This document shows, one piece after another, positions 36,221 through 49,832 of a DNA stretch of 64,000 bases; position 1 is the stretch's first letter; each line of letters begins with the position of its first letter. The stretch comes from Gamsiella multidivaricata (lineage: Eukaryota > Mortierellomycota > Mortierellomycetes > Mortierellales > Mortierellaceae). The stretch spans positions 975,573-1,039,572 of the forward strand of contig NW_026251710.1 in NCBI RefSeq assembly GCF_025024155.1. The letters are read 5' to 3'. The position numbers and the translations under genes are program-made. The notes below the pieces were generated by a model, which worked only from the letters and a program-made list of their open reading frames with translations, was not told the origin of the DNA and did not search any database.

Positions 36221-38849
36221 TCATCGTGGCATGACTACTCTGGTGTGTGCTGGCTTGACGGTCTTGCTTGCTGGCGGAAAACGTTTGTTGACCCGCGCTT
36301 GCTCGACGCGCAGAGCTGCCTTCTTCTTGTTGAATGCCTCCATCTTGGATCTGTAGTCTTCGGCGAAGGACGTACGGTAGCTCTTTGAGGCGTCATCCAT
36401 GCGTTTGCTCATGAGAGTATCTGCAAGCAGCTCCACTTGTTTCCTGTATCGCCTGTGCTTCTTTGAGGTCATCAAAACTGCAGCGGCACTCAATAGATTG
36501 ACGATATTCTCGCCAACAGCTTTGTCCCCTGTGACCTCCTCCTCTTCACTCTCCCAATGCTCGTCGATAGATCCTTCCTCCTCAGTCGAAGTTGTTTGTG
36601 GTCCCGACTGGTCAGTGTCAGAGTACTCTGAGGAAGCCAATTGCTCGACTCGGCTCATATAGACGCGGCTGTGTAAAGGCTTGTTGATATGTTTGGGCTT
36701 CAGAGGAGACCCTCTGTCGTTGGTTACCACCAAGAATGGATTGGGCACCACCACGAAATCGTCGTCTTCCGCGCCTTCGCCATCACTTGTGCTCTCTAGC
36801 CAGTCGCCATCCAAAAGCTCCGAACCCGTCTGTAGTGACAAGAAGAAGGACATGAAATCGGGGTCCTTCTGTAGTTGATCAATGACTTCGCATATGTAAG
36901 GCGAGCCATCCAAAAGTTTCGCGGTTGAAGCCAGCAGCTTCTCATGGCTCTCAAGAGCACCCATGATTGAAACACCTCTTGATATTGCTGACGAAGAGCC
37001 ATCTTCTGGGACGAGGGCGTTTTGTTCCGCGGCGTCCATTAAAATATCTAGGACTGGCGTTGTTGACGAGCCGCTCTGACCTTGGTCTCTGCCACTCACT
37101 GAGTCGTGGTAACCCTGCACCCTGAACCGATGGAGAATGTTTTGCTGGGTCTCCTTGAGCGCCGCAACCACCTCCTCTTCTAAACAAGTGTGCGTTGAAA
37201 GTTGCTGTTTTTGGGCCTCGCCGAAAATGGGGACGTGTCTGAAGCAGCTCCGGATGGACTTGCCTTCCACCTCGTTCCAGGCAGCAGCTATCATGTGCCA
37301 TCCTTCGAGGTTGGACACCCTAAAAGACCCATCCTTCTTCGACTTCATGGCCTTGTCGACTGCCTTGGCCCTCCTCGTGTTTTTTTTTCCCTTGCTGGCC
37401 GCTTTAGGAGGCGCATTGGGGTCTGGCACTGGCTGGGAGGATTTGAAGACACGTAACTTTAGGATGAGATTACGATACCGCCTCTTGAAAACAGCAATGA
37501 TTCCTGCGTCCAGGGGCTGTGTTACTGATGTCGAGTTCGGCGGCAGAAGCAGCAGTTTGATGTTCGGAAAATCGACACTGCACCGTTCTACCACTGCATG
37601 GCATGATGCATTGTCGATGAGCAGGACCACGCGCCGATCAGGGTCCTCCGCGACGATGTCCTGCTGGAACTGGCGCAGCCAGTGGGTAAAGGTATACTTG
37701 GTCATGTAATCTGCTCGCTTGTTAGTCTGCCGCTTCTGCGCCTGGGTATGCTGTGAAGTGGCCTCCTGTTGCTGGTGTTGTGTATTGCCAGGTGCGCCAT
37801 CTTGTCCACTAGCGTCATGATGCTGTTGCTGGGCGACTGCCGCTGCTTTAGCTGCCTTGGACTTGCGTGGTTGCTTTGCAGTATCCCATGGCATGACATC
37901 CACCAAGCGCTGCAGCGTTTCATCTTTCCTGAAGCCAGAAGCAAGGTTTTCGCCTAAATGGATCCAAATATGATCAACATGGCATCCAGCATAAAAAAAT
38001 AAAAATAAAAATAAAAATAAACCATGTCTCTCCTCGTTCCGAATATCAACTTCTGACAGGATACTTACTGAGAATAAAAGGCTTTCGCTTGTCGCTTCCT
38101 GTGGCATTGGTGCAGAAGAGAATGGAGACGCGCGATGCTGGAATGGCTGCTCCGGCCTTCATCTCGACATCGAGCGTCCAACTTGAGGTGGTCTGCAGGT
38201 AAAGGCCAGTCTCGTCGGCGTTGTAGATGTCATTCAGATCATAGGTCGCAAGAATTGACTTGAGACCCTCCACTTGCCCCGCTATCGCATCCCAATCAAC
38301 CGACCCTGCCTCGCCCATCAGCTTATGAAACGACAGTCCCCAGGTGGCCTTGAAACTGGCTACCCAACCGGACGAGAATCTAGGCTTTTCAAACGTGAGT
38401 GGTCCATTTCTTTCCACAAGCAGGTCGTATACCTCTCCTGCAAGCAACTGTAACAGCCATTGATCTACCGGCACGTTCATTTTACGGAGACGTTGGATCT
38501 CCTGGTGAAGAATCGTCTCGACTGGATAAAACTCGCGGATGTGGGCTTTGGTGTAGCACCTTGTATCCAAAGAGCCGGTAGGCATTTTGTTGATAAAAGG
38601 CCTCATTTTTATGAGTCGGGTGATCGTTTTAGGTGGCAGCTTGTTAGCCGTCTCAAAGTCTTTCATTGATGGTGATAATTCTGGTACAGGATTGCCAAGC
38701 AGGTCCTGATAGCCTCTGTGAAAGATATCCCAATTGTCCATGATCCGCTTTTTGCTAGCAAGTGTCCAACTACCGCGACCTGCGTCCGACAATGAAGCGT
38801 CCTCGCTCGACTTAGGTCGGTCCAGCGCGTCTGCAATCTTAGGAAGCAT
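36221..38849 (-). CDS. pogo/Tigger-like DDE transposase
   Basis: Two exons (38849-38069 and 37953-36221, phase 1, intron 115 bp) encode 837 residues. The N-terminal part resembles CENP-B/Tc5-type helix-turn-helix DNA binding (HREFYPVETILHQEI-like region and RFSSGWVASFKATWGLSFHK). The DDE catalytic core has YNADETGLY, LLIDNASCH and QPLDAGIIAVFKRRY, giving DD-about-30-D spacing between the last two. A Gln/Ala/Lys-rich insert lies between the first and second Asp. The C-terminal third is acidic (VTGDKAV, EEEEV) and then basic. The enzyme would cut at the flanking 148-bp repeats and insert at TA. The ATG at 38849 (MLPKIADAL) is preferred, since the open frame upstream runs into the inverted repeat. 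Confidence 0.9.
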
Positions 38850-38939
38850 GGGTAGAACGTGGTGAGAGGGATTATGGAGCACTGGTACTGGCGATGCTAG
38901 TGATGCTGGGAACGCTGGCGAGGATGAGGATGAGGATGG

Positions 38940-39087
38940 GGATGGGGATGATGGAGGGCAGAGTGCTACGAGCCTAGATATAGAGTACTCTGATTGACTG
39001 AAAATGCCCCTCCAGCCAATAGAATCGCTGGAATCTTTAGCGATCTCACTTTCGACGAAAAAAAGTATCGAAAATGAGAGAGGACTG
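38940..39087. repeat. right terminal inverted repeat of the pogo element
   Basis: Partner of 35976-36123. The outer end reads ...gaggactg then ta, the TA target duplication. Confidence 0.95.
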
Positions 39088-39507
39088 TATAGTCTACAAA
39101 CGCGCGAAGGAGTTTGTCGTGGTCTAGACGTCAACAGGTCCGACAAACGGCCGCCAGACCCAGAAACAGGTTGCAAACCTTAAAAACGGCGCTGTTTGTG
39201 GAGGCACAAGATGGTCCGACGAAATCGATTGGTCCATCTGCCCACCCTTAAGAGTAAACAGAGATGATTCATCGCTCGAAGGGACTGGCACCTGAGCGAG
39301 TGATATATTACCCCAGCTCCAATCCTAGGCCCTCTTTTCTTCTCTTTTTCATACCTCCACTCTTCCACTTCACCTTGAACCAACCCAGCCCTCCACATCT
39401 TTCTTTTTTATCGCCCACTCTCTTTTGTCCACCAACGACTCTGCCTTTTTTATTTTTTTTATCACTTCCCCGTTTTTCTACCACCGACTTTACATACGTT
39501 ACCCACA

Positions 39508-39528
39508 ATGGCCTCCTTCTCCGCTTAA
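39508..39528 (+). promoter_or_regulatory. uORF1 (6 codons) in the leader of the bZIP gene
   Basis: ATG GCC TCC TTC TCC GCT TAA, encoding MASFSA. It lies in a long pyrimidine-rich leader, 384 bp before the main start. It is the first of two upstream frames, a layout known from GCN4/CPC1/ATF4 genes. Confidence 0.6.
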
Positions 39529-39582
39529 ACGCCAGTACACCTTCGTACACACTTCAACAGCAGAATATCTTACAACAGAACC

Positions 39583-39597
39583 TTCAATAACAACAAT

Positions 39598-39632
<35 letters not shown>

Positions 39633-39633
39633 C
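39583..39633. repeat. (AAC)n microsatellite in the bZIP leader
   Basis: About 16 units of aac/aat in a row between the two uORFs. An unstructured CAA-type leader is known to favour ribosome scanning. Confidence 0.9.
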
Positions 39634-39703
39634 CCAACCTTTACCTTTAACAATACATTCCACAACCTTTAACGGTTCACGCCCCATACAACAACTAGCC
39701 AAG

Positions 39704-39808
39704 ATGGTTTCCCCAATTATTATCCCCAGTTCAACTATTGACATCATCGTAGCCAAATCCATTATCGTCCCCAAAGTAGTAGTCGCCTTACTGCCCTTAC
39801 AGTCCTAA
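39704..39808 (+). promoter_or_regulatory. uORF2 (34 codons) in the leader of the bZIP gene
   Basis: The frame begins MVSPIIIPSSTIDIIVAK and ends ...ALLPLQS, terminating 83 bp before the main ATG at 39892. Its ATG context (aag atg g) is good. It would block the main frame unless ribosomes bypass it, as in general amino-acid control. Confidence 0.6.
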
Positions 39809-39891
39809 ATTCCATCAATTGAATCCTTTCAAGTTCTCTACCCGCCTTTGAAGTACCCTTATCTCAAAATACCCATTTATCTCTCCCAAAA

Positions 39892-40997
39892 ATGGCCACT
39901 ATCGATTTCTCCATGTTTGATACGACCAACGTCAAGATGTCAAAGTCGGCAGACGCTTTAGAGTCTGCTCTTGCTCAGCGTAAGTTTGGTTTTTCAACTG
40001 AAAAAAAAAGAGCCATCTTAATCGTCACTCAATAAATCTTGCTAACAGAAAATATCTATCACATCTATTAAACTTTATCATTTCAATAGTCAGCAAGAAT
40101 ACTTCCTTCGGTAACGATTGCAGCTCTGGCGACCTTTTTGTCCCTTCACCCAACACTGGCAACGGATTCGACGAATGGCTCGCTGCAGATTTGGCGTTCA
40201 GTGCCCTTTCCAGCGACGAATCATCCTCGGGCTCGTCTAGCCCTTTTTCGGCGTTGGAGGACTCCCCCGTGCTCGGCTTTGACTCGTTTGGATCCTCGGT
40301 CGGCCCCTCGCTCTTTGACATATCCATGGGTCTTCCCACCGTGTCTTTTAGTAGCGAATTGCCAGCCTCTCCCGTCCAGACCAATGCACCAGCCTCGCCT
40401 GTACTTCCCATGCTGACTTCCACAGCTGTCCAACAGGCTGCTGCAGCACTCAACATTCCCTGGTCTGCTGAACTCGAGTCCGCAGTGATGGCTCAGGCCG
40501 TTCTGGGTGCAGCTGCACCTGTGTCCGCCATGCCCGCTGCTCAGCCCATTGCTTCGCCCGTTTTGGCTCCCAAGGCCGAGCCCGTGGAGAAGGGATTTCC
40601 CTCGGCATCATCGTCGCCTGCAGTCTCGCGCGCTGTCTCTGCTGAACCTGAGGCAGACTCTTTGCCTGCGGTCGATGCTTCCACTACGCCTGTATCTCGC
40701 AAGAGCAAGAAGCGTCAATTGACGCCCGAGGAGGAGGCAGAGGAAATCGTCGCCAAGCGCGCCAAGAACACGGACGCTGCTCGACGCTCCCGTCTCAAGA
40801 AGTTAATTCGACTTGAGGGTCTGGAGGCCAAAGTGTCCGACCTGGAGGCTGCCAACAACGCTCTCAACATGAAGATTGCGATCCTCGAAACCGAGAAGAA
40901 CGGCTTCCTTACCAAGGACACTGAGCAGACCGCTCGTATTGCCCAGCTCGAAGCCCAGCTCGCTGAGGCCCATGCAGCCCTGACCAGCCGTGCTTAG
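39892..40997 (+). CDS. GCN4/CPC1-like bZIP transcription activator
   Basis: Exons 39892-39979 and 40090-40997 (phase 1) encode 331 residues. The N-terminal half is acidic and Ser-rich with aromatic/acidic activation-type clusters (FDEWLAADLAF, FSALEDSPVLGFDSFG, LFDISMGL). The C-terminal bZIP has KRAKNTDAARRSRLKK as basic region (about residue 250) and a leucine zipper (LEGLEAKVSDLEAANNALNM). The N-x-x-A-A-R-x-S-R form is that of the GCN4 family, which turns on amino-acid biosynthesis genes in starvation. The leader carries two uORFs, supporting translational control. APS kinase, a frequent target of such factors, lies 7 kb downstream, but that may be chance. Confidence 0.88.
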
Positions 40998-41496
40998 GTT
41001 TTTTCTTTTTTTTTCTTAGTAATTTGCGTTCATTTTTCGCCCTTGTCTACCCAATCCTCTGTGCGTGCCATAATACCAGAGTAAACAATGCCAATAAAAT
41101 TATTCGGCTTCAGAATGCGTTCGCTACTACTGTGCAGTGATGTTTTAACGGGAACAAAACACTATGGAAGAGAATAACCTTTGCCCCTAGGGGTCTGTGC
41201 AAAGGTGTGGCCTAACCCGTTGATCACGACGCGCCGTTCAATAGCAATATGGCCAAGGTGCGAGAAACTGTAGGAAACGCAAACGTTTCGTCCGCATGGT
41301 GTAGACGACGTCAATCGTCAGGCTATATGTTGCTGCAGTCGTTAATATTTTGACAGTTCTAGTCATCATCAAATACCTAATCCTCTTTTTTGCATAGATT
41401 GAAAGCGCTGCTGAGAAGAATGTAATATCACCGTAGTGTTTGATGACCGAAACGTATATTTATTTCTTTTTCTACATAGTCTAGGATGTATCTAGT

Positions 41497-44400
41497 CTAC
41501 AATTCCCCCGCCTGCTTGGCAAGCTTGTGAAACAGGGATGTCTCTCTATGAATTAATGCCTTTGGTGAGTCATACTCGACCACACATCCCTGGTCTAGGA
41601 CAAGGATCTTGTCTGAATCCATCACGGTCTTGATACGATGTGCAATGGTAAGGATAGTCCTATCTTTGAACTCTGTGCGGATGGTTCTCTGGATCAGCTC
41701 GTCGGTCTCGACATCAACAGCAGACGTGGCCTCATCCAAGATAAGGATCTTGGTCTTGCGCAGAAGAGCTCGCGCAAGGCAGATCAACGACCGCTGGCCA
41801 ACCGAAAAGTTCTCGCCGTTCTGAGAGACCTCAAACGACAACCTGCCTGGCAACGACGAAATGTGGTCCTTGAGATGAGCACGCCCAAGGGCTTCCCACA
41901 GGACTACATCCTCTAGTTCTTGAAAAGGATCAAGGTTCTCGCGAATTGAACCAGCAAAAAGGACGGGTTCCTGCGGAATAATGGCAAGTTGCTGGCGGAG
42001 ATCCGCGAGGCCGAGGGTGGAGACGTTAATGCCATCGATTTCAATCTTCCCGCCGTCGATGTTTTCTTCTTGTCCGTTGTCTGCATCGTCCGTCGTGCTG
42101 TTCGACTCGATTGGTCTGCCGCTGTTATCAGAAGCCCTGGCCCAGTAGCTGTTTGCAGCCTCCACCATCCTAAACAACGCCAACGTCAAGCTGGACTTGC
42201 CTGCGCCTGTCCTACCGACAATACCCACGCGTTCCTCACCGTCGACCACAAATGAGACATGCTTCAGCACTAAATCCAGGCCCTCTCTATATCTAGTAGA
42301 GTAGTCCACAAACGCAATAGATCCACGCTGTGGCGGCCAGCGACTTTGTTCCAACGCCCATCCAGCTTCTGAATCTGGGTCCGTCCAAAGTGGTGCCTCC
42401 GTCTTCATCTCGGCTAGCTCCTGAACTCTTTCGACACTGATAAGATGTGTGAACAGATCGCAATACGTCCTCGTGAACCAGATCAGCGATTGAGAAATGT
42501 TCATTGCAAAGCTCAGCGCCAGTCCTGCAGTTGCCGCATCCACCACGGACCTGCCGTTTCCATCAACGTCCCGAGTTGCCAACACGAACCAAAGTGAGGC
42601 CATCAGGGTCACCAAACAGCTCATGAGCTGCGTCTGAATCTCGACCCATCGGATACAGTATCCAAGTGCCACATAGACATTGGTATGCAAATCGTTCTTC
42701 GCTGCGTTCGCCTGGATAAATCGGTCCTGCAGGCCCATCGCGCGGATGGTCGAAACTCCCCCGAGGGTCTCTTGAAAGTGCTGGAAGATGGGCGATTTTG
42801 TGACCTGGAACATGCGTTTGCAAGCACGTGAGGCGTGCAGGTAGTAGGACTGGATGGTACGGTAAGCAGCGAACATGAAGGGTGCAGCGAACAAGAAGAC
42901 CGGTGTGGTTACAGCGACGACAGTGAGCGATGCGAGCAGACTGACGGCCTGCAGTGTCGCTTCAAAAAGTTTCGCCGGCAGGCGGTCATCAATTGAGGCG
43001 ATGTCGCTTGAAACGCGGTTAATAATCCGGCCAAGTCTAGGGGATGATATAAGCTTAGCAAGCACACTAAATGAAATATGAATGGAATCAAAAACAAAAG
43101 TAAGCGGGTCCGTGGCAATAATGACTTACGGTGTTGTATCAAAGAACGCAGGAGGCAAACGCATGAGTGTCGCCATCAAGTGTTGATGCAGCTGTTTAGA
43201 AGCACGAATTCTGGCCACCGCAAAGGCGACCCAGAAGAGAACGACGCAAGTACCCACGTGGGCAAAGGTCAATATCGTGAAAACGAGAATAAAAAACCAG
43301 AGTGATGGTGGATTTTCGTCGCTGTTTTCCTTGCTCGTGTTAATCCAGTGCTTGAGCCATAGGTTGGTGCTAACCAGGCAGATCTGTGTTAAAACATGGA
43401 GCGCGATCACAATCGCCGTGTACTTGTAGGAGCTGCAAGGACGCATATCGAGGAAGAAGATGGTTGCGTTAGAAGTACAATATACTAGCCTGCTGGCACA
43501 AATGCAATACCAGATCTCGAACAGATCAAGGTGATTGCAATGAACTTACAAAGCATCTAGGTAGCCCTTGACAACACTCATTCGGACATCTCCGACCTCG
43601 ATCTTCTCAGCCGCAACGAGCTGCGCGCTCGTATTTCTCCTGGCGCCCTTATTTCTATTATCCCTTTGCACCTTTCCCTTGGCCACATCTTTGACCGTTC
43701 CTTCTCCTGTGCTTGCCTGGCTGCTTGTTTCAGTATCGCTCGCCGCCTGTTTTGCTACGATACCAGATGACTCTGCCGTCCTTCCAGTTCGAGACGCACC
43801 AGTAGACTCGACCTGAACGGCTTCCGCTGCTGCAGTAAGTTCCTCTCTATGGGTAACAGAGTATTCCTTGATCAGCTGGCCAAAGACTCCTTCTGCGACC
43901 ATCAGCTCCTCGTAACGCCCATCTTCTTCCACTCGGCCATCTTTAAGAAGAATGATACGGTCGACTTGCTGCAGGTGGTGGATTCCATGAGTGACCAAGA
44001 TCCTTGTCTTTCGGCACAACAGACCTTGTGGTCCGACCACGTTCGTCCACAGATGTTGGTCCACATGAGCATCAACGGCGCTTAAAGGATCATCCAGCAA
44101 ATAGATGTCCGCATCGTCATACACCGCTCGAGCTAGTGACACTCGCTGCTTCTGTCCGCCCGACAAGTTGATACCACGCTCGCCAATCTCGGTCAAGTCT
44201 CCCGCGGGCAGCATCTCGACATCTGGTTCAAGTCCGCAAGCGCGTAGGACACGGTAATAACGATCGTGGTCAAAGTCCTTGCCAAACAGGATGTTCTCGC
44301 GCAGAGTTGCATTCAAGATCCAGGCTTGCTGAGGCACATATGCAATCCGTCCGATCGTCTTGATATGGCCCTGAACCTTGTACATCTCTCCGATAATGGC

Positions 44401-47119
44401 GCTTATCAGAGATGACTTTCCTTGACCGATGCGTCCCACCACAGCAACCAAAGATTCATTGTCGATAGACAGCGAGATTTTCTTCAAGGTCGGCATAAAC
44501 CCTGTGTTGCGTCCTCTCGCCTCTTCTTCCTCCTGTTCAAATAAAAGACCGCGAGCTTCGTCCGCTTCATCAATCTCCTCCGCGGTGCTTGCATCGATAA
44601 TCTCCTGCTTCGTCCACGCGAACGTTCCATCCCGAATCAACACAAGCGGTTCGTCTGGCTGACGCTTCGAAATATCAAGCTCGCGAACGATAGCATCCTT
44701 ATCCGTCTCTTCCTGAAACAAAAAGTCCTGAATTCGTTGGGTACTCACCAAGAGGCTGACCACCGACGTGATCGCCTCACTTATGCTGGTAATGGGGGTC
44801 TTGAGCATTGCAAAGAGGGTCATGCTCACGAAAACTGCCTGCGGAGAGAGTTCGATGGGTGTGAAATCGGGACCGCCCCACGCAGCGTACACAGAGAGTG
44901 TGATAAGGCAGACGATAACTGTTGAAGAGGAAGATATAGTGGACATGACTGCAGATACCATTCCCATCCGGCGAAGTACGCCGAGTTCACGGTTGCGAAC
45001 GTTAAGAATTTTTTTTAGGAAAGGACTCTCCCTATTATATAAAGAAAAGAGATAAGTATTGCCGGTAGCAAAAAAAAAAAAAAAAAAAGAGCGATGGAGC
45101 TTGTGCTTACCAGGCATAGAGCTTGACAACTTTGATAGCAGAAAGCGTTTCCGTGGTGAGGCGGATGCGCTCGTCCATTTGGGTCCACTTTTGACGCTGT
45201 AGCTTGCTGAAGGCCCTGCCGCGCCAGATCTGAAGTGGTGAAAGGGCCACCAGTACCAGCAGGCCTATTCCAGCACTCCATCCTAGCAATAGATATACTA
45301 AAGAATCAAAGGATAGTCAGTATCAGGTCCTGAAGGAATTTTCTTTTGATCACTCGCTCCACATTCACACCTACATAGCCAGATTCCGATAGCAATCTCG
45401 GCTGGGATCGATATTCCCATGGTCAAGAAAATAACGCCATCTCCCCAAATATCCGCATCGACAGACATATGGTTCGTAATCGCGCCTGTTGTTGACTTTT
45501 GTTTCGCTCCTGGAGACAATCGCAGAGCTTTCCGGTATACCATAGAGATCAAGGCTGCTCGGACTTGGAGTCCGCACATCACATAATATTGCCGGGTTAC
45601 GACCAAGAGTACGGCATTCGCGAGCCCAGCCAAGAACATAGCTATGGCCAGCGTGAGGCCATATTCAAGGCTTGTTTTGTAGCTCGAGCCGTCAACGGTA
45701 TTGGTGTAGCCGGATACATCGATGCGGGATGGCTCGATGTCAGGATGAGCATATGCCGACTCTCTTTCATGCTGAATATCTTGAAAATACGCCAGGAGAA
45801 GACTCAAGATGGCCGGAACCGCATAGTTTGCAAATACTCGTGATAGGCGTAGAGCGACCATTGCAGGCATTTTAGGCCTGTAAAACCGTAAAATTACTCG
45901 GAATAAGGAAGGTGCGGGGGCGTGTCCTAGATTCTGGGAGCTCCATCCCGCTCTGTGCTTCGCTTTTGCGCTTTGGGTAGCCCTGGTCCAGTAGTAGTTG
46001 AGTCGTGCATGAGCATTGGATGACACAATACTGTCAGGCAACAGGTTGGCGACATCATCCGGCGTTAGGGTCCTCTTGACAGAGCGTGAGATGATCGACT
46101 GGTAGAAGTAATAGGTGACCTGGGAAAAAAGATTGGCTTTCTCGTAAATAGTTGCGGTGCTTGCTTGCTGGACTTTGGTGTGTCCGCGGGGCCATGCCTC
46201 TACAATGAAACCGAGCAGAAGGGATGCAATCATGGCCCATATCGTGATCAACTGCAGCGAGACCTCGGTTGATGTTTCAGAAAGGATGTTGAGTGTCCTG
46301 GCATGGATTGACAGGGCAGAAATGGACAGCACATAATACGAAAATATGAGGTCGGACGACCGGATAGTGTATAAGTGCTCGTAATAGTTGAGGAAGACCG
46401 CAAGACCCTATACATTTAACAACATGCAGATTCAAGTCCAATGCATTAGCCCAGATGTCCAGATAGTTCAGCCTCATAATTACTCTGCTTGCTCCCGCGT
46501 ACCCATGCAGACCCTAACGCGAAATAGCCAGTAATGGCAGCCGGAGATGGTTCACTCGACTGGATGATCGACAACAGGGCACTGACAAAGGCCGATAGTG
46601 CTGCTGTGCCCATGAAGATCTGTGTGGGCCAATAGATCAGGCCGGTTCTTCCCAAGCCATGGAGTTTGCGTTCTCTCTTCAGGTAAATGACGCGAGCCAC
46701 GAACGATACCAAGGCCAGGACCGAGAGTAGACCTAGGAGCACGCTACAAGAAACCAGCGAAGAATTATGGCCAAGCGTCATTGTGAGTCACCTGTTGAAT
46801 ACCATGTAGCGGTTCAGTTGCTTAGCTTTCTTCATACCAGTACTCAAAGCAAAGCGTGAAACCAAATCTTCCACGGCTTGCTGGGCCCTACATGATGTAT
46901 GAAAGGAAGCGCAGAATTGTCGTGGCGGCACTTAAGTGAGTTGCATGCAGACATATATTTTCAATCGACGGGTGCAATTATAACTTGATCGCTCGCAAGC
47001 GCACTTAATAAACTTACCCAGCCTTCCGGCAGTCGACAGAAGGAGTCCTTAGACAGGTTCGACTTTTCCTCCAAGTTGCCCTCGAGCGCCAGGAGAAACG
47101 GTTGCTGTAGCGTTTGCAT
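41497..47119 (-). CDS. ABCC (MRP/Yor1-type) full ABC transporter
   Basis: Eight exons join in phase: 47119-47018, 46887-46838, 46743-46503, 46407-45375, 45297-45111, 45031-43550, 43432-43130 and 43036-41497, giving 1645 residues. The start is MQTLQQPFLLALEGN. An N-terminal TMD0 (FTLCFEYCVLLGLLSVLALV...) marks a long MRP. NBD1: Walker A GRIGQGKSS (about residue 738), LSGGQKQRV (about 824), Walker B IYLLDDPLSAVD with Asp instead of the catalytic Glu. NBD2: GRTGAGKSS (about 1406), FSVGQRSL in place of LSGGQ, LILDEATSAVD (about 1560). One degenerate and one catalytic site is normal for ABCC. Likely vacuolar or plasma-membrane export of glutathione conjugates or drugs; substrate unknown. A 19-A run (45070-45088) lies in intron 5. 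Confidence 0.94.
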
Positions 47120-48244
47120 AGGAAAGATCTCTTACTTTTACACTGAAAACGTGATGCCAAAGAAATCAAGGCGGGAGGATGACGAGTGTTTTGCCTTCTT
47201 CCTTGCCGGCGTCGATGCTTAAATATGGACTCTTTGCCATTGTTTTTGTACTGGTCGACTTTTTTGTGCCACGTACTCTCGTCTATTTTTACGAACAATA
47301 ATGCAAATCCCTCAGTCGTTTACTGCGGTCCTTCCTGTGTGGCTCGCGCCGCTTTTCCGATGCTACCTTCCCAGAAAAAACCCTCCTTAAGCGTAATGAG
47401 CTTCCGGCGGAATGGCTCACTAATTCTAATGCCCTCGCTATCATGGATGGAGGAGGTGTAAATCAGTCATATCTGAAGGAAGGCATGTTAAGAATGCGCT
47501 GACTAAACAAGACGAACTTATAAGGGAAGTTTCATTAAGTGCCGTACAAAGCGGAAACCTGTGCTGTGTAATATAGTTGCTCCGCCCGCTGCAATTATGT
47601 CAGAGGGTCATTGTGTGGGCAAGGTAAAAAGATAATCTAAAGATATATCAATGCATTAGGGACGTAAGGAATGCATACCCTCAACTGGCCATTGGTCCTG
47701 ATCCATTCTCTTTTTTGGTATGACTTCCTTAAGGCCTACCAAACTTTAGGACGAGGTTTAAGTTGTACAAGTTGTTGCTAAGGCACGGATGCTTCTGCAT
47801 CCCGTATGCAGGGCACAGCTGTGTTGGTCGCGCAGGATATGGTCAAGAAGACGCGACTTTGCAGCACGATGGAATATCTAGAATTCAGGGCCTCAAGATC
47901 AGAGAAAGAAGGGTGACTGTGCTGTGGGGACGGGGCACACCAGGTACGGATTCGAGCCAGCCAATCAGGGGCGAGATGGATGAGAACATAGATGGGCCGA
48001 AGTGCGCGCTCGGTCTCTGCAGTAGCAATTACGGCAAAGCACCTATAATCCTATAGCGCCATCGCATCAGATCAAGATATTGATGTTTTCTTAGTTTTCT
48101 CCGGTTTGCTTCCTTGCGCTTTTTTTTTTCTTGCATCTCATTCATCTTGCATTCCTTCTCACTGATCCTTCTTCCTCATTCATTCGACCTTAACCAGTCC
48201 GACGCCCTTTGCCTCAACTTACAGACGTACATCAATATCACACA
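47120..48244. other. divergent intergenic region between the ABC transporter and APS kinase
   Basis: No gene seen. It holds a copy of the word cccagaaaaaacc (about 47370), also found at 11668 and 12090. A pyrimidine-rich block (about 48085-48200) leads into the APS kinase start. Confidence 0.4.
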
Positions 48245-49417
<1,173 letters not shown>

Positions 49418-49832
49418 AAAATACACTCCTCTTATTAGAATAAAAACTCTCCGCTGCACTTTTAGGTTTTGCCACCATTTTGCCACTAAAAAAGACGAGG
49501 GGGGCATTTCCTTTTTTGTCCCCGCATTGTGCTGGGCCGTGTGTTCTGCACGGGAAAAGAAAAAGACGCATGAATGCAGTGAAGATGCAGCACCCGCAAC
49601 AGCTGGACACCCTCCCACTCGTCCGTCGAGTTCAGTTGCCCCTGACCCTGCCTCGCTCGCCGACTCTTTCTTCCTACCAGCAGCTCTCACGCTCGCCTCG
49701 ACCGGGCCGCTCTTTTTCTTCCTTTTTTTTTTTTTTGTTCATTCCTCTTTCTCTTTTCCTCATCACTTTTTCTTTTTCCACCTCCTCACGCCCTCTCCTT
49801 CCTATTGTCCATACCCACAACACTTAAGCAAC

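Larger units (their letters stand above)
35976..39087 (-). mobile_element. pogo/Tigger-type DNA transposon with long inverted repeats
   Basis: Terminal inverted repeats of 148 bp bound a 3112-bp element. It starts CAGTCCTCTC and ends with its reverse complement, and is flanked by TA on both sides (35974-35975 and 39088-39089). TA target duplication and CAGT termini are pogo/Tc1-mariner hallmarks. One intact-looking transposase gene lies inside on the minus strand. Near-identical inverted repeats and an open frame suggest recent activity. Confidence 0.93.

Noticed and set aside
49527..49832. N-terminal extension of the RGG/Q-rich protein upstream of 49833
   Set aside because: The extra codons read a pyrimidine-rich leader (Phe/Pro/Ser-rich) like those before other genes here.
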